From contig NZ_MRZJ01000001.1 of the NCBI RefSeq assembly GCF_002994445.1, positions 496,001 to 560,000 of the forward strand: a DNA stretch of 64,000 bases, written 5' to 3'. The notes below the pieces were generated by a model, which saw only the letters and a list, made by a program, of their open reading frames with translations, was not told the origin of the DNA and ran no database searches. The position numbers and the translations under genes are program-made. How positions within the stretch are numbered: the first letter of the stretch is position 1; every line of letters begins with the position of its first letter. Positions 9,064 through 19,007 of the stretch are shown piece after piece. Origin of the DNA: Staphylococcus simulans. Its GTDB lineage: Bacteria > Bacillota > Bacilli > Staphylococcales > Staphylococcaceae.

Positions 9064-9537
9064 ATGAGTATTTATGATATAGAAGTGACAGATGTTGATG
9101 GAAAACCTTATCACCTTGATGAATACAAAGGTAAAGTCATGTTAATTGTCAACACTGCCAGCCAATGCGGTTTTACGCCGCAATTCGAGGGTCTTCAAAA
9201 GCTCTATGAAGCTTACCAATCACAAGGATTTGTCGTTTTAGGCTTCCCTTGCAACCAATTCGGCAAACAAGAACCGGGCAGCGGACATGAAGCCATGCAA
9301 AACTGCAAAATCAATTACGGGGTAACCTTCCCGATGCATGAAAAAATTAAAGTAAACGGAGAGGAACAGCATCCCCTCTACCAATATTTAACAGATCAGC
9401 AAGACGGCTTTTTCAATAGTAAAATCAAATGGAATTTCACCAAATTCTTAATTGATAGAGATGGCAATGTTGTTAACCGTTTCTCTCCGCAGAAAAACCC
9501 TAGCCAGATTGAATCTGATATTGAAGCGTTATTGTAA
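9064..9537 (+). CDS. bsaA: Glutathione peroxidase-family thiol peroxidase
   Basis: 157-residue Cys-type GPx homologue. The catalytic Cys35 is in '[12 protein letters not shown]', the conserved Gln is in '[12 protein letters not shown]', and the Trp/Asn pair is in '[10 protein letters not shown]'. Cys78 (of 'FPCNQ') and Cys92 are candidates for the resolving cysteine. Staphylococci lack glutathione, so thioredoxin or bacillithiol is the likelier reductant (family knowledge, not shown here). It is monocistronic, with its own ribosome site (GAGGTG) and a strong terminator. The location next to hflX and hfq matches S. aureus bsaA. Confidence 0.93.
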   Translation: MSIYDIEVTDVDGKPYHLDEYKGKVMLIVNTASQCGFTPQFEGLQKLYEAYQSQGFVVLGFPCNQFGKQEPGSGHEAMQNCKINYGVTFPMHEKIKVNGEEQHPLYQYLTDQQDGFFNSKIKWNFTKFLIDRDGNVVNRFSPQKNPSQIESDIEALL

Positions 9538-9550
9538 AAAGCAAAGAATA

Positions 9551-9600
9551 AGAACGTATTTATTAGTGATTTAACAAATTCTAATAAATACGTTCTATTT
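9551..9600 (+). terminator. Intrinsic terminator after the peroxidase gene
   Basis: A 16-bp perfect stem (9551-9566 with 9581-9596) followed by T residues. Confidence 0.9.
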
Positions 9601-9616
9601 TTTTAATCAATTATTA

Positions 9617-9672
9617 AAAAAAGCAACTACCTAACGTTAAGTTGAAATACTTAACATTAGATGTTGCTTTTT
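9617..9672 (-). terminator. Intrinsic terminator of the hfq operon
   Basis: A long, slightly imperfect stem (9619-9641 with 9650-9671) flanked on both sides by A/T runs. It lies about 110 bases after the hfq stop codon and could work in both directions. The 9673-9778 stretch is hfq 3' untranslated region with no gene that I can see. Confidence 0.75.
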
Positions 9673-9778
9673 ATCATAGATTATTAGATAGTTATCAACA
9701 AGCATGCACATCTGTAAGAATGATCAATGACGTGAAGTTGTTTCCTGATGTCTATTCTAACTACAAACTGCTTTCTTA

Positions 9779-9994
9779 TTATTCAACAACTGATGGTTCT
9801 TGAGTGAATGTGCTGATTGCATGTTTGTAAATCAAGTGGTTTTTTCCTTGAGAATATAAATTAACGACGCTGTCATCATAATCAACGATTGTTCCTTTCA
9901 TTTGGAAACCGTTTAATAAAAAGACCGTTAATTCTTCTTTGCTTGTTTTAAAGCCCTCTAAGAAGTTTGTTTGAATTGTTGTTGTGTTACTCAT
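9779..9994 (-). CDS. hfq: RNA chaperone Hfq
   Basis: 71-residue Sm-like protein that forms hexameric rings on RNA. The Sm1 motif 'LNGFQMKG' and the Sm2 motif 'LIYKHAISTF' are intact. The N-terminus is unlike the better-known Hfq proteins and the C-terminal tail is almost absent, so this is close to a bare Sm core; tailless forms are usual in Firmicutes. The start codon overlaps the miaA stop by 4 bases (ATGA), indicating translational coupling, as in the miaA-hfq pair of many bacteria. The role of Hfq in staphylococci is debated. Confidence 0.92.
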   Translation of the reverse strand: MSNTTTIQTNFLEGFKTSKEELTVFLLNGFQMKGTIVDYDDSVVNLYSQGKNHLIYKHAISTFTQEPSVVE

Positions 9995-10944
9995 AGTTGA
10001 TTGCTCCTTTTCTTTATTTGGGCAGAGATACTTTCTAATATTACTGGAAGCGGCTCTTTCTCTCTATCAAACCATTGCACATTCATTTTGTTCTTGAACC
10101 AAGTCATTTGACGTTTTGCGTAATTTCTAGAATGTTGTTTGAGTTTATCAACGGCTTGGTCGATCGTAATGTCTTGATTGATAGCCGGAATCAATTCTTT
10201 ATATCCTATTGCTTGCATGCTTTGGCAATTTGAATATCCTTGTTCCAATAGTTGCTGAACTTCTTCTAATAAACCTGCATTCATCATGACATCAACACGA
10301 TTATTTATGCGTTGATACATTGTTTTGCGCGATGTTTCTACCCCTATTAATAATGTATCATAATTTTCTGTATATTGTTGAACTTTTTTACGATTACTTA
10401 ATTTTTTTTTCGTTTTCAAGTAATATTCTACAGCTCTCAACACTCTTTTACGATTATTAGGGTGAATTGCTTCTGAAGATGCCGCATCAAAGCTTGCTAA
10501 ATAGTTGTGAAGCTGTTCATTGGAAAGCGTTTCGAGTTCTGTCATTTTTTGACGCACTTCTTCTGCTTTCTCTGGTGAAATTTCTTCTTTGTCAAAAGGA
10601 TAATCATAAATCAATGATTGAATATAAAGTCCTGTGCCGCCAGCGATAATGGGTATTTTGCCTTTACTTATAATTTTGTTAATTTGTGCTTCTGCACGTA
10701 CTTTAAAGTCGTATGCAGAAAATGGCTGGTCTGGATTTAAGATGTCAATTAAATAATGAGGGATATTCTGCATTTCATCAGCTGTAGCTTTTGCTGTTCC
10801 GATATTCATGCCTCTATAAACTTGCATAGAATCCCCGCTGATGATTTCACCGTCTATCGCTTTAGCTAACTCAATACTTAATTCTGTTTTTCCTACAGCA
10901 GTAGGTCCAACGATAACCACTAATAATGGCTTTGTAGTACTCAT
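9991..10944 (-). CDS. miaA: tRNA dimethylallyltransferase
   Basis: Transfers an isopentenyl group from DMAPP to N6 of A37 in tRNAs reading UNN codons. 317 residues. The P-loop 'GPTAVGKTEL' is near residue 13, the 'SGDSMQVYRGMNIGTAK' substrate segment near 38-54, and the tRNA-binding 'QAIGYKE' near 243. Only 11 bases separate it from the upstream hydrolase gene, and it overlaps hfq downstream, so the three form one transcription unit. Its product is the substrate for MiaB encoded at 23843-25384. Confidence 0.96.
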   Translation of the reverse strand: MSTTKPLLVVIVGPTAVGKTELSIELAKAIDGEIISGDSMQVYRGMNIGTAKATADEMQNIPHYLIDILNPDQPFSAYDFKVRAEAQINKIISKGKIPIIAGGTGLYIQSLIYDYPFDKEEISPEKAEEVRQKMTELETLSNEQLHNYLASFDAASSEAIHPNNRKRVLRAVEYYLKTKKKLSNRKKVQQYTENYDTLLIGVETSRKTMYQRINNRVDVMMNAGLLEEVQQLLEQGYSNCQSMQAIGYKELIPAINQDITIDQAVDKLKQHSRNYAKRQMTWFKNKMNVQWFDREKEPLPVILESISAQIKKRSNQL

Positions 10945-10955
10945 TATAAATCCCC

Positions 10956-11882
10956 CTATTTGTATTTATTCAGGATATTTTTCTTAATCCAGTCATACAT
11001 GTTATTCCATGTATGGACATAATCATCTTCGAAAAGAATTTCATGTCGTTTATTGCGGTACAGCTGCACTGTAATGTGCTTAACGCCGTTTTTCTTTAAC
11101 ATTACACCTAATCTGCGGATACCTTTTCCGTAATCTCCGAAAGCATCCTCTTTACCAGATATCAATAGAACCGGTAAATCTGCATTCATCTTTTTAATTT
11201 CCTTTGGAGAACTAGTCACAAGCATTTCATGCAATGTGCTGTAGATTACTTGGTTGGAAACTGAAAATCCGCTGTACGGATCGGCGCAATACTTATCAAC
11301 TTCCTCTCTCTTTGTTGATAACCAATCATTTTCTGTGCGTATTTCTTTGATACGACGATTGAAAGGCTTAAATGCAAGACGGTTTACCCATTTAAGACGT
11401 GTACGTTTTCCAAGTACAATCGTGATTAATTTCAACGCAGCTGCCGCGAGTTTCGCTTTGATTTTGGGGAATTGCCCTGTGCCTGTTAAAATCAAGCCTT
11501 GTGCGATGTCTGGAAACATTTCGACATACTTGCGTGCAATAATCGATCCCATAGAATGACCCAACACGATATAAGGCATATTTCGGCGTTCTGGATATAA
11601 AGTTTGAGCAATTTCATATGCATCTGAAGCGACTTGTGCGACGCTGTCAAAATGTCCTCTTGTTTTCTCATTGATATCCTTGCCGTGACCGCGATGATTA
11701 TGGCGAATCACATCATAACCTTGCTGGTTAAGCGATTCGACAAATACATCATAACGCCCCATATGTTCTGCCATCCCATGAAAGATATGTACAATACCGA
11801 TACGCGTTTTATTCGCTTTATCTAATTTCACTTCGATATTTGTTCCATCTTCGACTGTAACTTTAAATGTGTTTGGACACAT
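10956..11882 (-). CDS. Alpha/beta hydrolase, monoacylglycerol lipase / lysophospholipase-like
   Basis: 308-residue serine hydrolase of the Hydrolase_4 type. The oxyanion region 'HGMAEHMGRY' is near residue 35, 'HNHRGHG' near 62, and the nucleophile elbow 'GHSMGS' near 110. The late Asp ('GKEDAFGDYG') and His ('RNKRHEILFE') complete a plausible triad. There is no signal peptide, so it is cytosolic or peripheral. Substrate is probably a monoacylglycerol or lysophospholipid by family. First gene of the hydrolase-miaA-hfq operon, as in S. aureus. Confidence 0.85.
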   Translation of the reverse strand: MCPNTFKVTVEDGTNIEVKLDKANKTRIGIVHIFHGMAEHMGRYDVFVESLNQQGYDVIRHNHRGHGKDINEKTRGHFDSVAQVASDAYEIAQTLYPERRNMPYIVLGHSMGSIIARKYVEMFPDIAQGLILTGTGQFPKIKAKLAAAALKLITIVLGKRTRLKWVNRLAFKPFNRRIKEIRTENDWLSTKREEVDKYCADPYSGFSVSNQVIYSTLHEMLVTSSPKEIKKMNADLPVLLISGKEDAFGDYGKGIRRLGVMLKKNGVKHITVQLYRNKRHEILFEDDYVHTWNNMYDWIKKNILNKYK

Positions 11883-12021
11883 TTATTACACCTCCGCCAA
11901 GCATTTTAATTAATTCATGTTCTTAAGTTGTTGTTTCGTGATGTATTACATATATAATCATACCAAGCCCTTTTTAGAAAAGGCAATAACATTTGGTTGA
12001 CTTAAAATGTCAATTTAATGC

Positions 12022-12037
12022 AATAAAACGTTTTCAT
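12022..12037 (-). promoter_or_regulatory. Possible cre (CcpA) site upstream of the hydrolase-miaA-hfq operon
   Basis: On the minus strand ATGAAAACGTTTTATT matches the cre consensus WTGNAANCGNWNNCW at all but one fixed position. It lies about 140 bases upstream of the hydrolase start and just after the glpD terminator. The missing C makes the call weak. The rest of the 11883-12104 gap is promoter region without a gene. Confidence 0.3.
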
Positions 12038-12051
12038 TACGCTTTTTATTA

Positions 12052-12085
12052 AAAAAACAGGTTGAAATTCGATGGAATTTCAACC
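12052..12085 (-). terminator. Intrinsic terminator of glpD
   Basis: An 11-bp perfect stem (12060-12070 with 12075-12085) with a 4-base loop, followed on the minus strand by seven T. Confidence 0.9.
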
Positions 12086-12104
12086 CATTTCTCATTTTTA
12101 TCTA

Positions 12105-13775
12105 TTATTTTTCAGCTGGTTGATCATTTCCTGTTCTTGCTTCATCAATCGCTTCATTTAATTCTTCTGTAAATAAAGCACGTTGTACTGTATCGTAATT
12201 CAATAATTGTGCTAATACATCTACTACTGCGTCTTTATATTTTAAGACGTCTTCAATATCAAAGTATAACATACCTGTTCTGCGGATTAAGAAATCCGTC
12301 GGTTTATATACCATTTCATTTTGAATACCATAAATCAATTCTGCATAAATTGCTAACGGCAAGCCTGAGTTTTGATATTGTGCCGTGTGTGCAATTTTGT
12401 ATAGTTCATCAGCATTTGAACCGTAACGTCTTGCGATTGCTTCAGCTGTTTCAGTATCTAATTGATACTTCGCACCTTCTGCTGTTTTTTGCTCAACAAA
12501 GTTTTCGAAGTTGGCACTGCCGCCGACATCACCGCCTGAAATTGTAAGATGTTTCGTTTTGCATGAACCGAATTTCAAACCGAAATCTTGCTGCAAGCGT
12601 TTAGAAAGCAAGTCAACAATACCTTTTGCCATGTGTCTGTATCCTGTTAGTTTACCGCCGGCAATCGTTAACAAACCTGATTTGCCTTCCCAAATTTCAT
12701 CTTTACGAGAAATTTCAGATGGATCTTTGCCTTCTTCTAAAATTAACGGTCTTACACCTGCCCAAGATGATTCGATATCTTTATCTGTAATATCAAGTCC
12801 TGGGAACATGTAATTAACTGCATCAATCAAGTAGTCGCGATCTTCTTGTGTTGGCAGCGGTGATGTTTTGTCATTATTATAAAACGTATCTGTTGTTCCG
12901 ATATATGCTTTGCCTTCTCTCGGAATTGCGAAAATCATTCTGCCGTCTTTTTCTGTATCGAAGTATACTGCTTGTTGTAAAGGGAACTTAGATTGATCAA
13001 TAACAATGTGTACCCCTTTTGTTAAGCGTAATTGTTTATTATTTCTAGAGTAATCCGCGCTTCTGACCTCGTCTACCCAAGGGCCGCTTGCGTTGATTAC
13101 TTTTTTAGCATGAATTGTATATGCTTCATCTGACAGCATATCTGTCACTTGGATACCATTAACTTGTTCTTTATTATCGTACGTGAAGTTGACTGATTTT
13201 GTGTAGTTGACAATATCTGCACCTTTTTCAGCTGCACGTTTCATCACTTCGATTGTTAAGCGTGCATCATCTGTACGATATTCAACATAATAACCGCCGC
13301 CTTTAAGACCTTTTCGTTTTACAAGCGGTTCTTTTTCTAATGTTTGCTGTTTATTTAACATTTTCTTGCGTTCGGATTTTTTAACACCAGCTAATCGGTC
13401 ATACATTGCTAAACCGATAGAAGTTGAGAACTTGCCGAATGTGCCGCCTTTATGCATCGGCAGCAGCATCCATTCAGGTGTTGTAACATGCGGACCGTTT
13501 TCATATACAATCGCACGTTCGCGGCCTGTTTCAGCTACTACCCCGACTTGCAGCTGTTTCAAATAACGTAAACCGCCATGGACTAATTTAGTAGAACGAG
13601 AACTTGTCCCTTGTGCAAAGTCTTGCATTTCTACAAGTGCGACTTTCATACCGCGGTCTGCCGCATCTAAAGCGACACCTGCACCTGTAATACCGCCTCC
13701 GATAATCACTACGTCATATTCTTGATCCTTTAATCTTTGTTTGATTGCTTCTCTGTTCAATGTTGATAAACTCAT
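12105..13775 (-). CDS. glpD: Aerobic glycerol-3-phosphate dehydrogenase
   Basis: FAD-dependent, membrane-associated enzyme that oxidises glycerol-3-phosphate to dihydroxyacetone phosphate and passes electrons to menaquinone. 556 residues. The FAD-binding '[12 protein letters not shown]' begins near residue 20, followed by the family segment '[15 protein letters not shown]' near 58-72 and '[11 protein letters not shown]' near 374. It ends glycerol breakdown started by GlpF and GlpK upstream. It has its own leader with an attenuator-like hairpin, so it is probably controlled by GlpP separately from glpFK. Confidence 0.97.
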   Translation of the reverse strand: MSLSTLNREAIKQRLKDQEYDVVIIGGGITGAGVALDAADRGMKVALVEMQDFAQGTSSRSTKLVHGGLRYLKQLQVGVVAETGRERAIVYENGPHVTTPEWMLLPMHKGGTFGKFSTSIGLAMYDRLAGVKKSERKKMLNKQQTLEKEPLVKRKGLKGGGYYVEYRTDDARLTIEVMKRAAEKGADIVNYTKSVNFTYDNKEQVNGIQVTDMLSDEAYTIHAKKVINASGPWVDEVRSADYSRNNKQLRLTKGVHIVIDQSKFPLQQAVYFDTEKDGRMIFAIPREGKAYIGTTDTFYNNDKTSPLPTQEDRDYLIDAVNYMFPGLDITDKDIESSWAGVRPLILEEGKDPSEISRKDEIWEGKSGLLTIAGGKLTGYRHMAKGIVDLLSKRLQQDFGLKFGSCKTKHLTISGGDVGGSANFENFVEQKTAEGAKYQLDTETAEAIARRYGSNADELYKIAHTAQYQNSGLPLAIYAELIYGIQNEMVYKPTDFLIRRTGMLYFDIEDVLKYKDAVVDVLAQLLNYDTVQRALFTEELNEAIDEARTGNDQPAEK

Positions 13776-13855
13776 TGATAACGCCTCCTAATAAATTCTG
13801 ATATGAATGCATGAGACAAGTCGAAATGTGAGTTTTACAACCCAATAGATTAAAA

Positions 13856-13907
13856 AATGAGAGACCTATCCCATACATTTTATAATGGTGTGAACAGTTC
13901 TCTCATT
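13856..13907 (-). promoter_or_regulatory. Leader attenuator hairpin of glpD (probable GlpP target)
   Basis: On the minus strand AATGAGAGA (13907-13899) pairs with TCTCTCATT (13864-13856) and is followed by a T-run, 80 bases before the glpD start. Bacillus glpD is controlled by a leader terminator that GlpP with glycerol-3-phosphate overrides. The same element could also simply end the glpFK transcript. Confidence 0.65.
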
Positions 13908-13955
13908 CTCGAGTCATAAATATTAACTTATTAAATAGTATAACATAGTTTACAA

Positions 13956-15527
<1,572 letters not shown>

Positions 15528-15534
15528 TTAATCT

Positions 15535-16350
15535 CTAATATATCGTTTCGACGTCTTTCTTATCAACCTTGTTCAATACAAGACCTAAAACTAAAGTGAT
15601 CGCTGTCAAGACAATGGCTGCGACTGAAAGCATATCGAATGAACCTTTATATGCAGCTCTATAAATACAAGCACCTAACATACCGCCTGCAATCGGCCCT
15701 AATACCGGTACTATTGCATAGGACCATTGTGAATTACCTTTGTCTGCAATCGGTAAAAGCGCATGTGCAATTCTCGGTCCTAAGTCACGTGCCGGATTAA
15801 TTGCATAACCCGTAGGTCCCCCTAAACTAATACCGATAGCAACAATCAAGCCGCCCACAATAATCGGGTTCAAACCATCTGTAAATTTATTGATACCGAT
15901 AAACATCAAACCTAATGTCAAAGCAGCAGTACCGATGATTTCACTTAAAAAGTTGGCATAATAATTTTTAATGCCCGGCGCTGTACAAAATACTGCTAAT
16001 TTAGCACCTTTATCATCTGTTGCTTTCCAATGCGGCAAATACATCAGCCAAACTAATGCACCGCCGACTACACCGCCTAACGTTTGGCAAATAATATAGC
16101 CTGGTACTTTAAACCATTCTATACCGCCATCCATAGCAAAAGCTACCGTTACAGCCGGATTCAAATGCGCGCCTGAAATTGTGCCTACTGCATACACCCC
16201 TAATGTCACAGCAAGCCCCCATCCAAGCGAAATATTAATCCAGTCGCTGCCGAAACCTTTTGATTTAACAAGGTTAAGGTTAGCAACTACACCGCCCCCG
16301 AATAAAATCAAAATGGCAGTGCCCAAAAATTCCGCAAAATATGGACTCAT
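15535..16350 (-). CDS. glpF: Glycerol uptake facilitator (aquaglyceroporin)
   Basis: 271-residue MIP-family channel for glycerol entry by diffusion. Six membrane segments are evident. The two pore NPA boxes are present in 'GAHLNPAVTVAF' (near residue 66) and 'GYAINPARDLGPR' (near 187); the Asp after the second NPA box (NPARD) is typical of glycerol-type channels. The ribosome site AAGGAGGAA precedes ATG 16350. It heads glpFK behind a cre-overlapped promoter and a GlpP-type leader hairpin. Confidence 0.96.
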   Translation of the reverse strand: MSPYFAEFLGTAILILFGGGVVANLNLVKSKGFGSDWINISLGWGLAVTLGVYAVGTISGAHLNPAVTVAFAMDGGIEWFKVPGYIICQTLGGVVGGALVWLMYLPHWKATDDKGAKLAVFCTAPGIKNYYANFLSEIIGTAALTLGLMFIGINKFTDGLNPIIVGGLIVAIGISLGGPTGYAINPARDLGPRIAHALLPIADKGNSQWSYAIVPVLGPIAGGMLGACIYRAAYKGSFDMLSVAAIVLTAITLVLGLVLNKVDKKDVETIY

Positions 16351-16378
16351 ATAACTTCCTCCTTAAAAGTAGACAAAA

Positions 16379-16413
16379 AGACTCCTACATTTATCGTGTG
16401 AATGTAGAAGTCT
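16379..16413 (-). promoter_or_regulatory. Leader terminator/antiterminator of glpFK (probable GlpP target)
   Basis: The minus-strand leader contains a 13-bp stem with one mismatch (16413-16401 with 16391-16379) followed by TTTTG, only 28 bases before the glpF start. A terminator in this place would stop glpFK transcription unless antiterminated. GlpP, encoded just upstream, is the known antiterminator of this regulon. Confidence 0.8.
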
Positions 16414-16448
16414 CCTATCTCTATCGTAATTTATATTAACTTATTAAC

Positions 16449-16477
16449 AGAATATCTTTTTATGAAAGCGTTGTCAA
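16449..16477 (-). promoter_or_regulatory. glpFK promoter overlapped by a cre site
   Basis: Minus strand TTGACA (16477-16472), 17 bases, TATTCT (16454-16449). The plus-strand ATGAAAGCGTTGTCA (16462-16476) matches the CcpA consensus WTGNAANCGNWNNCW at every fixed position and covers the -35. This predicts catabolite repression of glycerol uptake by CcpA. Confidence 0.8.
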
Positions 16478-16516
16478 TGAATATTCATATTTTCACAAAA
16501 ATACTTTTGCAACAAT

Positions 16517-17056
16517 TTACCATAATGTTTTATTGCTGGTTGTAACATATTCCGCACCGCTCGATACCGCTGCTGCTACTTCTTCTGGCTGATCAATCAA
16601 GCCGCCGGCAATAACTGGTGTCTTTGTTTCATCATAAACTTTTTGAATCACCTTGCTAGCAACACCTGGCAGTACTTCCACAAAATCAGGCTGTACTTGC
16701 TTGATTAAAGCGATACTGCGATTGAGTGCATGGCTGTCGATGACAAACACACGTAAAATCGTAGTCACTTTCAAAGTCTTCGCTTTTTTAATGACTTTCG
16801 GTTTCGTTGAAACAATCCCTTCAGGTTTGAAGTTTTGAATCAAATATTCGCATCCGAATTCATCATGTGCGACACCTCTTGTCAAATCCACATGAATGTA
16901 AGTCTGCAGTTTATTTTGTTTCAACAAGTCCATAATACTTTTCAAATGACCGATATGGGCATCTAACAATACACATTTTTGATAGTCAGTCTTCACCAAC
17001 TTTTCTAAATCTCTCATCTCACGAATTGCCGGTAAAATATGTGGCTTCACGCTCAT
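16517..17056 (-). CDS. glpP: Glycerol uptake operon antiterminator GlpP
   Basis: RNA-binding antiterminator that responds to glycerol-3-phosphate and allows transcription through leader terminators of glpFK and glpD. 179 residues, (beta/alpha)8-like. The family signatures 'LDAHIGHLKSI', 'HVDLTRGVAHDEFGCEYLI', 'GIVSTKPKVIKKAK' and the phosphate-binding 'PVIAGGLI' are all visible. It starts 7 bases after the mutL stop. ATG 17056 is very close to its GGAG (2 bases); GTG 17050 has better spacing (8 bases) and is a real alternative. It is transcribed with mutSL and separated from glpF by the regulated promoter. Confidence 0.92.
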   Translation of the reverse strand: MSVKPHILPAIREMRDLEKLVKTDYQKCVLLDAHIGHLKSIMDLLKQNKLQTYIHVDLTRGVAHDEFGCEYLIQNFKPEGIVSTKPKVIKKAKTLKVTTILRVFVIDSHALNRSIALIKQVQPDFVEVLPGVASKVIQKVYDETKTPVIAGGLIDQPEEVAAAVSSGAEYVTTSNKTLW

Positions 17057-17063
17057 GTCTCCT

Positions 17064-18995
17064 TTACTGGATACGCTTGAATAAACGTTCCATTTCATAG
17101 TTTGAAAAGCTGATGATAATCGGGCGACCGTGCGGACATGTAAACGGATCTTCCATTTCCCGCAATTGGTCAATCAAGTCGGCCATTTCATGATTTCTTA
17201 AATAATGGTTGGCTTTAATCGACTTTTTGCAACTCATCATAATTGCTGCTGCTTCTCTGATTTTTTTAATATCTACTTTCTTATGTTCTAAAACATATTC
17301 CACCATATCTTGAATAATCTCTTGTGCTTCTTCTTTAGGGAACCACACAGGATAGCTGTTGACGATATAATCATGACTGCCGAAAGGTTCTAAATGCACC
17401 CCGACTTTATCCAATTCATCTTTGAATTCATTAATAATCATTTGTTCATCTTTAGAAAAGTGGAATGTCATCGGCAGTAAAAGATTTTGTACTTCATTCG
17501 TAACTTCACCGATTTTATCTCTGAAGTATTCGTATTTAATACGTTCTTGTGCTGCGTGCTGATCAATCATAAACATACCTGTTTCATTTTGTGCAATGAT
17601 GTAAGTCCCATGCACTTGGCCAACCACTTCCATATAAGGGACTCGGTGTTTCGGTTGTGCTTTTTGTGTTTCTCTTACATCTTGTATTTGTCCCGTTTCA
17701 TTTTTATTGTCATCTTCAGCTTCAGTATCAAAGTCATTAGTCTCATAAGCATCTAAATCCGATAAGACTGCTTTTTGCGCATTTTGATAATCTGTACTGT
17801 CATTGGTTTCTGAAACATGCGAATCATTTTGTCCTGCATCAAGGTCCGTTGCTGCATTATCGTTTTGGCTTTCATTTGTTCTATCTTCTGTATTGTCATC
17901 AGCCTGCTGTTCAGCTTGGCGCTTTTCAAAGTCCAGTTTTTGCTGCTCAAAAGTTTCTAGCACTTTATTTTTCTTATGCAGTTTATTTTCATCATTATGC
18001 GGAATTAAAATTTTGTCTTTAAAGGCATCTTGAATTTTTTCTACAATCAACTGATACAGTTGTTCTTCTTTTGATAAACGAACTTCTAATTTTGTCGGAT
18101 GTACGTTGACATCTACAAGTATCGGATCCATTTCTATATTGATATAGCAGATCGGATAGCGTCCGATAGTCAACAACGTATGGTAGCCTTCTAATATGGC
18201 CTTATTCAAGATGAAATTCTTGATATAACGTCCGTTGATAAAGATAGAAATATAGTGTCTGTTGCTGCGGGAATGTTCAGGCTTGGCCACGAAACCTTCA
18301 AGATGATAATCACTGGTATCGCCTGTAATATGCACTAAATCTTTCGCAACTTTCATGCCGTATATTTCTGCCATTACTTCATTAGTACGTCCTGAGCCAT
18401 TAGTTTTGATTAATGTTTTGCCGTCAGATACTAATGTAAAGCGTACTTCTGGATGACTCATCGCCATACGATTGACAATATCTGTAATTTTTCCGAGTTC
18501 TGTATACAGACTCTTAACATATTTCAAACGTGCCGGCGTGTTATAAAATAACGATTCGACTAAAATATCAGTACCTTGTTTGGCTTTTGCAGGTTTTTGA
18601 TTGATAATCGCACCATCTTCCGCATAGATTTCATGTCCATTTTGTCCATCTGTACACGTACGCAATGTGACTTTTGCGACAGAGGAAATACTGGCTAATG
18701 CTTCACCTCTGAAACCTAATGTACGGATATGGAATAAATCACTGTCTTCATTCAGTTTACTTGTCGCATGGCGATGAAAGACTAGATGCAAGTCATCTTC
18801 TTCGATACCTGTACCGTTATCAACGACACGAATCGATTCGATTCCGGATTGTTTGACTTCAATATTAATTTCGCTTGCTTTGGCATCAAGGGCATTTTCC
18901 AACAATTCTTTAACGACTGATCCTGGACGTTCAACTACCTCCCCTGCCGCGATTTTATTGGCGAGGGAAGTCTGTAATTCTTTTATTTTGCCCAT
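17064..18995 (-). CDS. mutL: DNA mismatch repair protein MutL
   Basis: GHKL ATPase and latent endonuclease that couples MutS recognition to strand removal. 643 residues. ATPase motifs: '[10 protein letters not shown]' near 32, 'DNGTGI' near 59, '[10 protein letters not shown]' near 94. A long, acidic, low-complexity linker (about 340-455, rich in D, N, E, Q) joins to the dimerisation domain. That domain shows '[12 protein letters not shown]' (the DQHAxxERxxYE endonuclease motif of MutH-less bacteria), 'ACK'-like '[10 protein letters not shown]' and 'CPHGRP'. It follows mutS by 12 bases. Confidence 0.96.
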   Translation of the reverse strand: MGKIKELQTSLANKIAAGEVVERPGSVVKELLENALDAKASEINIEVKQSGIESIRVVDNGTGIEEDDLHLVFHRHATSKLNEDSDLFHIRTLGFRGEALASISSVAKVTLRTCTDGQNGHEIYAEDGAIINQKPAKAKQGTDILVESLFYNTPARLKYVKSLYTELGKITDIVNRMAMSHPEVRFTLVSDGKTLIKTNGSGRTNEVMAEIYGMKVAKDLVHITGDTSDYHLEGFVAKPEHSRSNRHYISIFINGRYIKNFILNKAILEGYHTLLTIGRYPICYINIEMDPILVDVNVHPTKLEVRLSKEEQLYQLIVEKIQDAFKDKILIPHNDENKLHKKNKVLETFEQQKLDFEKRQAEQQADDNTEDRTNESQNDNAATDLDAGQNDSHVSETNDSTDYQNAQKAVLSDLDAYETNDFDTEAEDDNKNETGQIQDVRETQKAQPKHRVPYMEVVGQVHGTYIIAQNETGMFMIDQHAAQERIKYEYFRDKIGEVTNEVQNLLLPMTFHFSKDEQMIINEFKDELDKVGVHLEPFGSHDYIVNSYPVWFPKEEAQEIIQDMVEYVLEHKKVDIKKIREAAAIMMSCKKSIKANHYLRNHEMADLIDQLREMEDPFTCPHGRPIIISFSNYEMERLFKRIQ

Positions 18996-19007
18996 GATTG
19001 TTCACCT

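Noticed and set aside
17057..17173. Longer glpP start within mutL
   Set aside because: The extension lies over the mutL coding end in another frame and is unlike the GlpP family, which begins close to HILPAIREMRDL.
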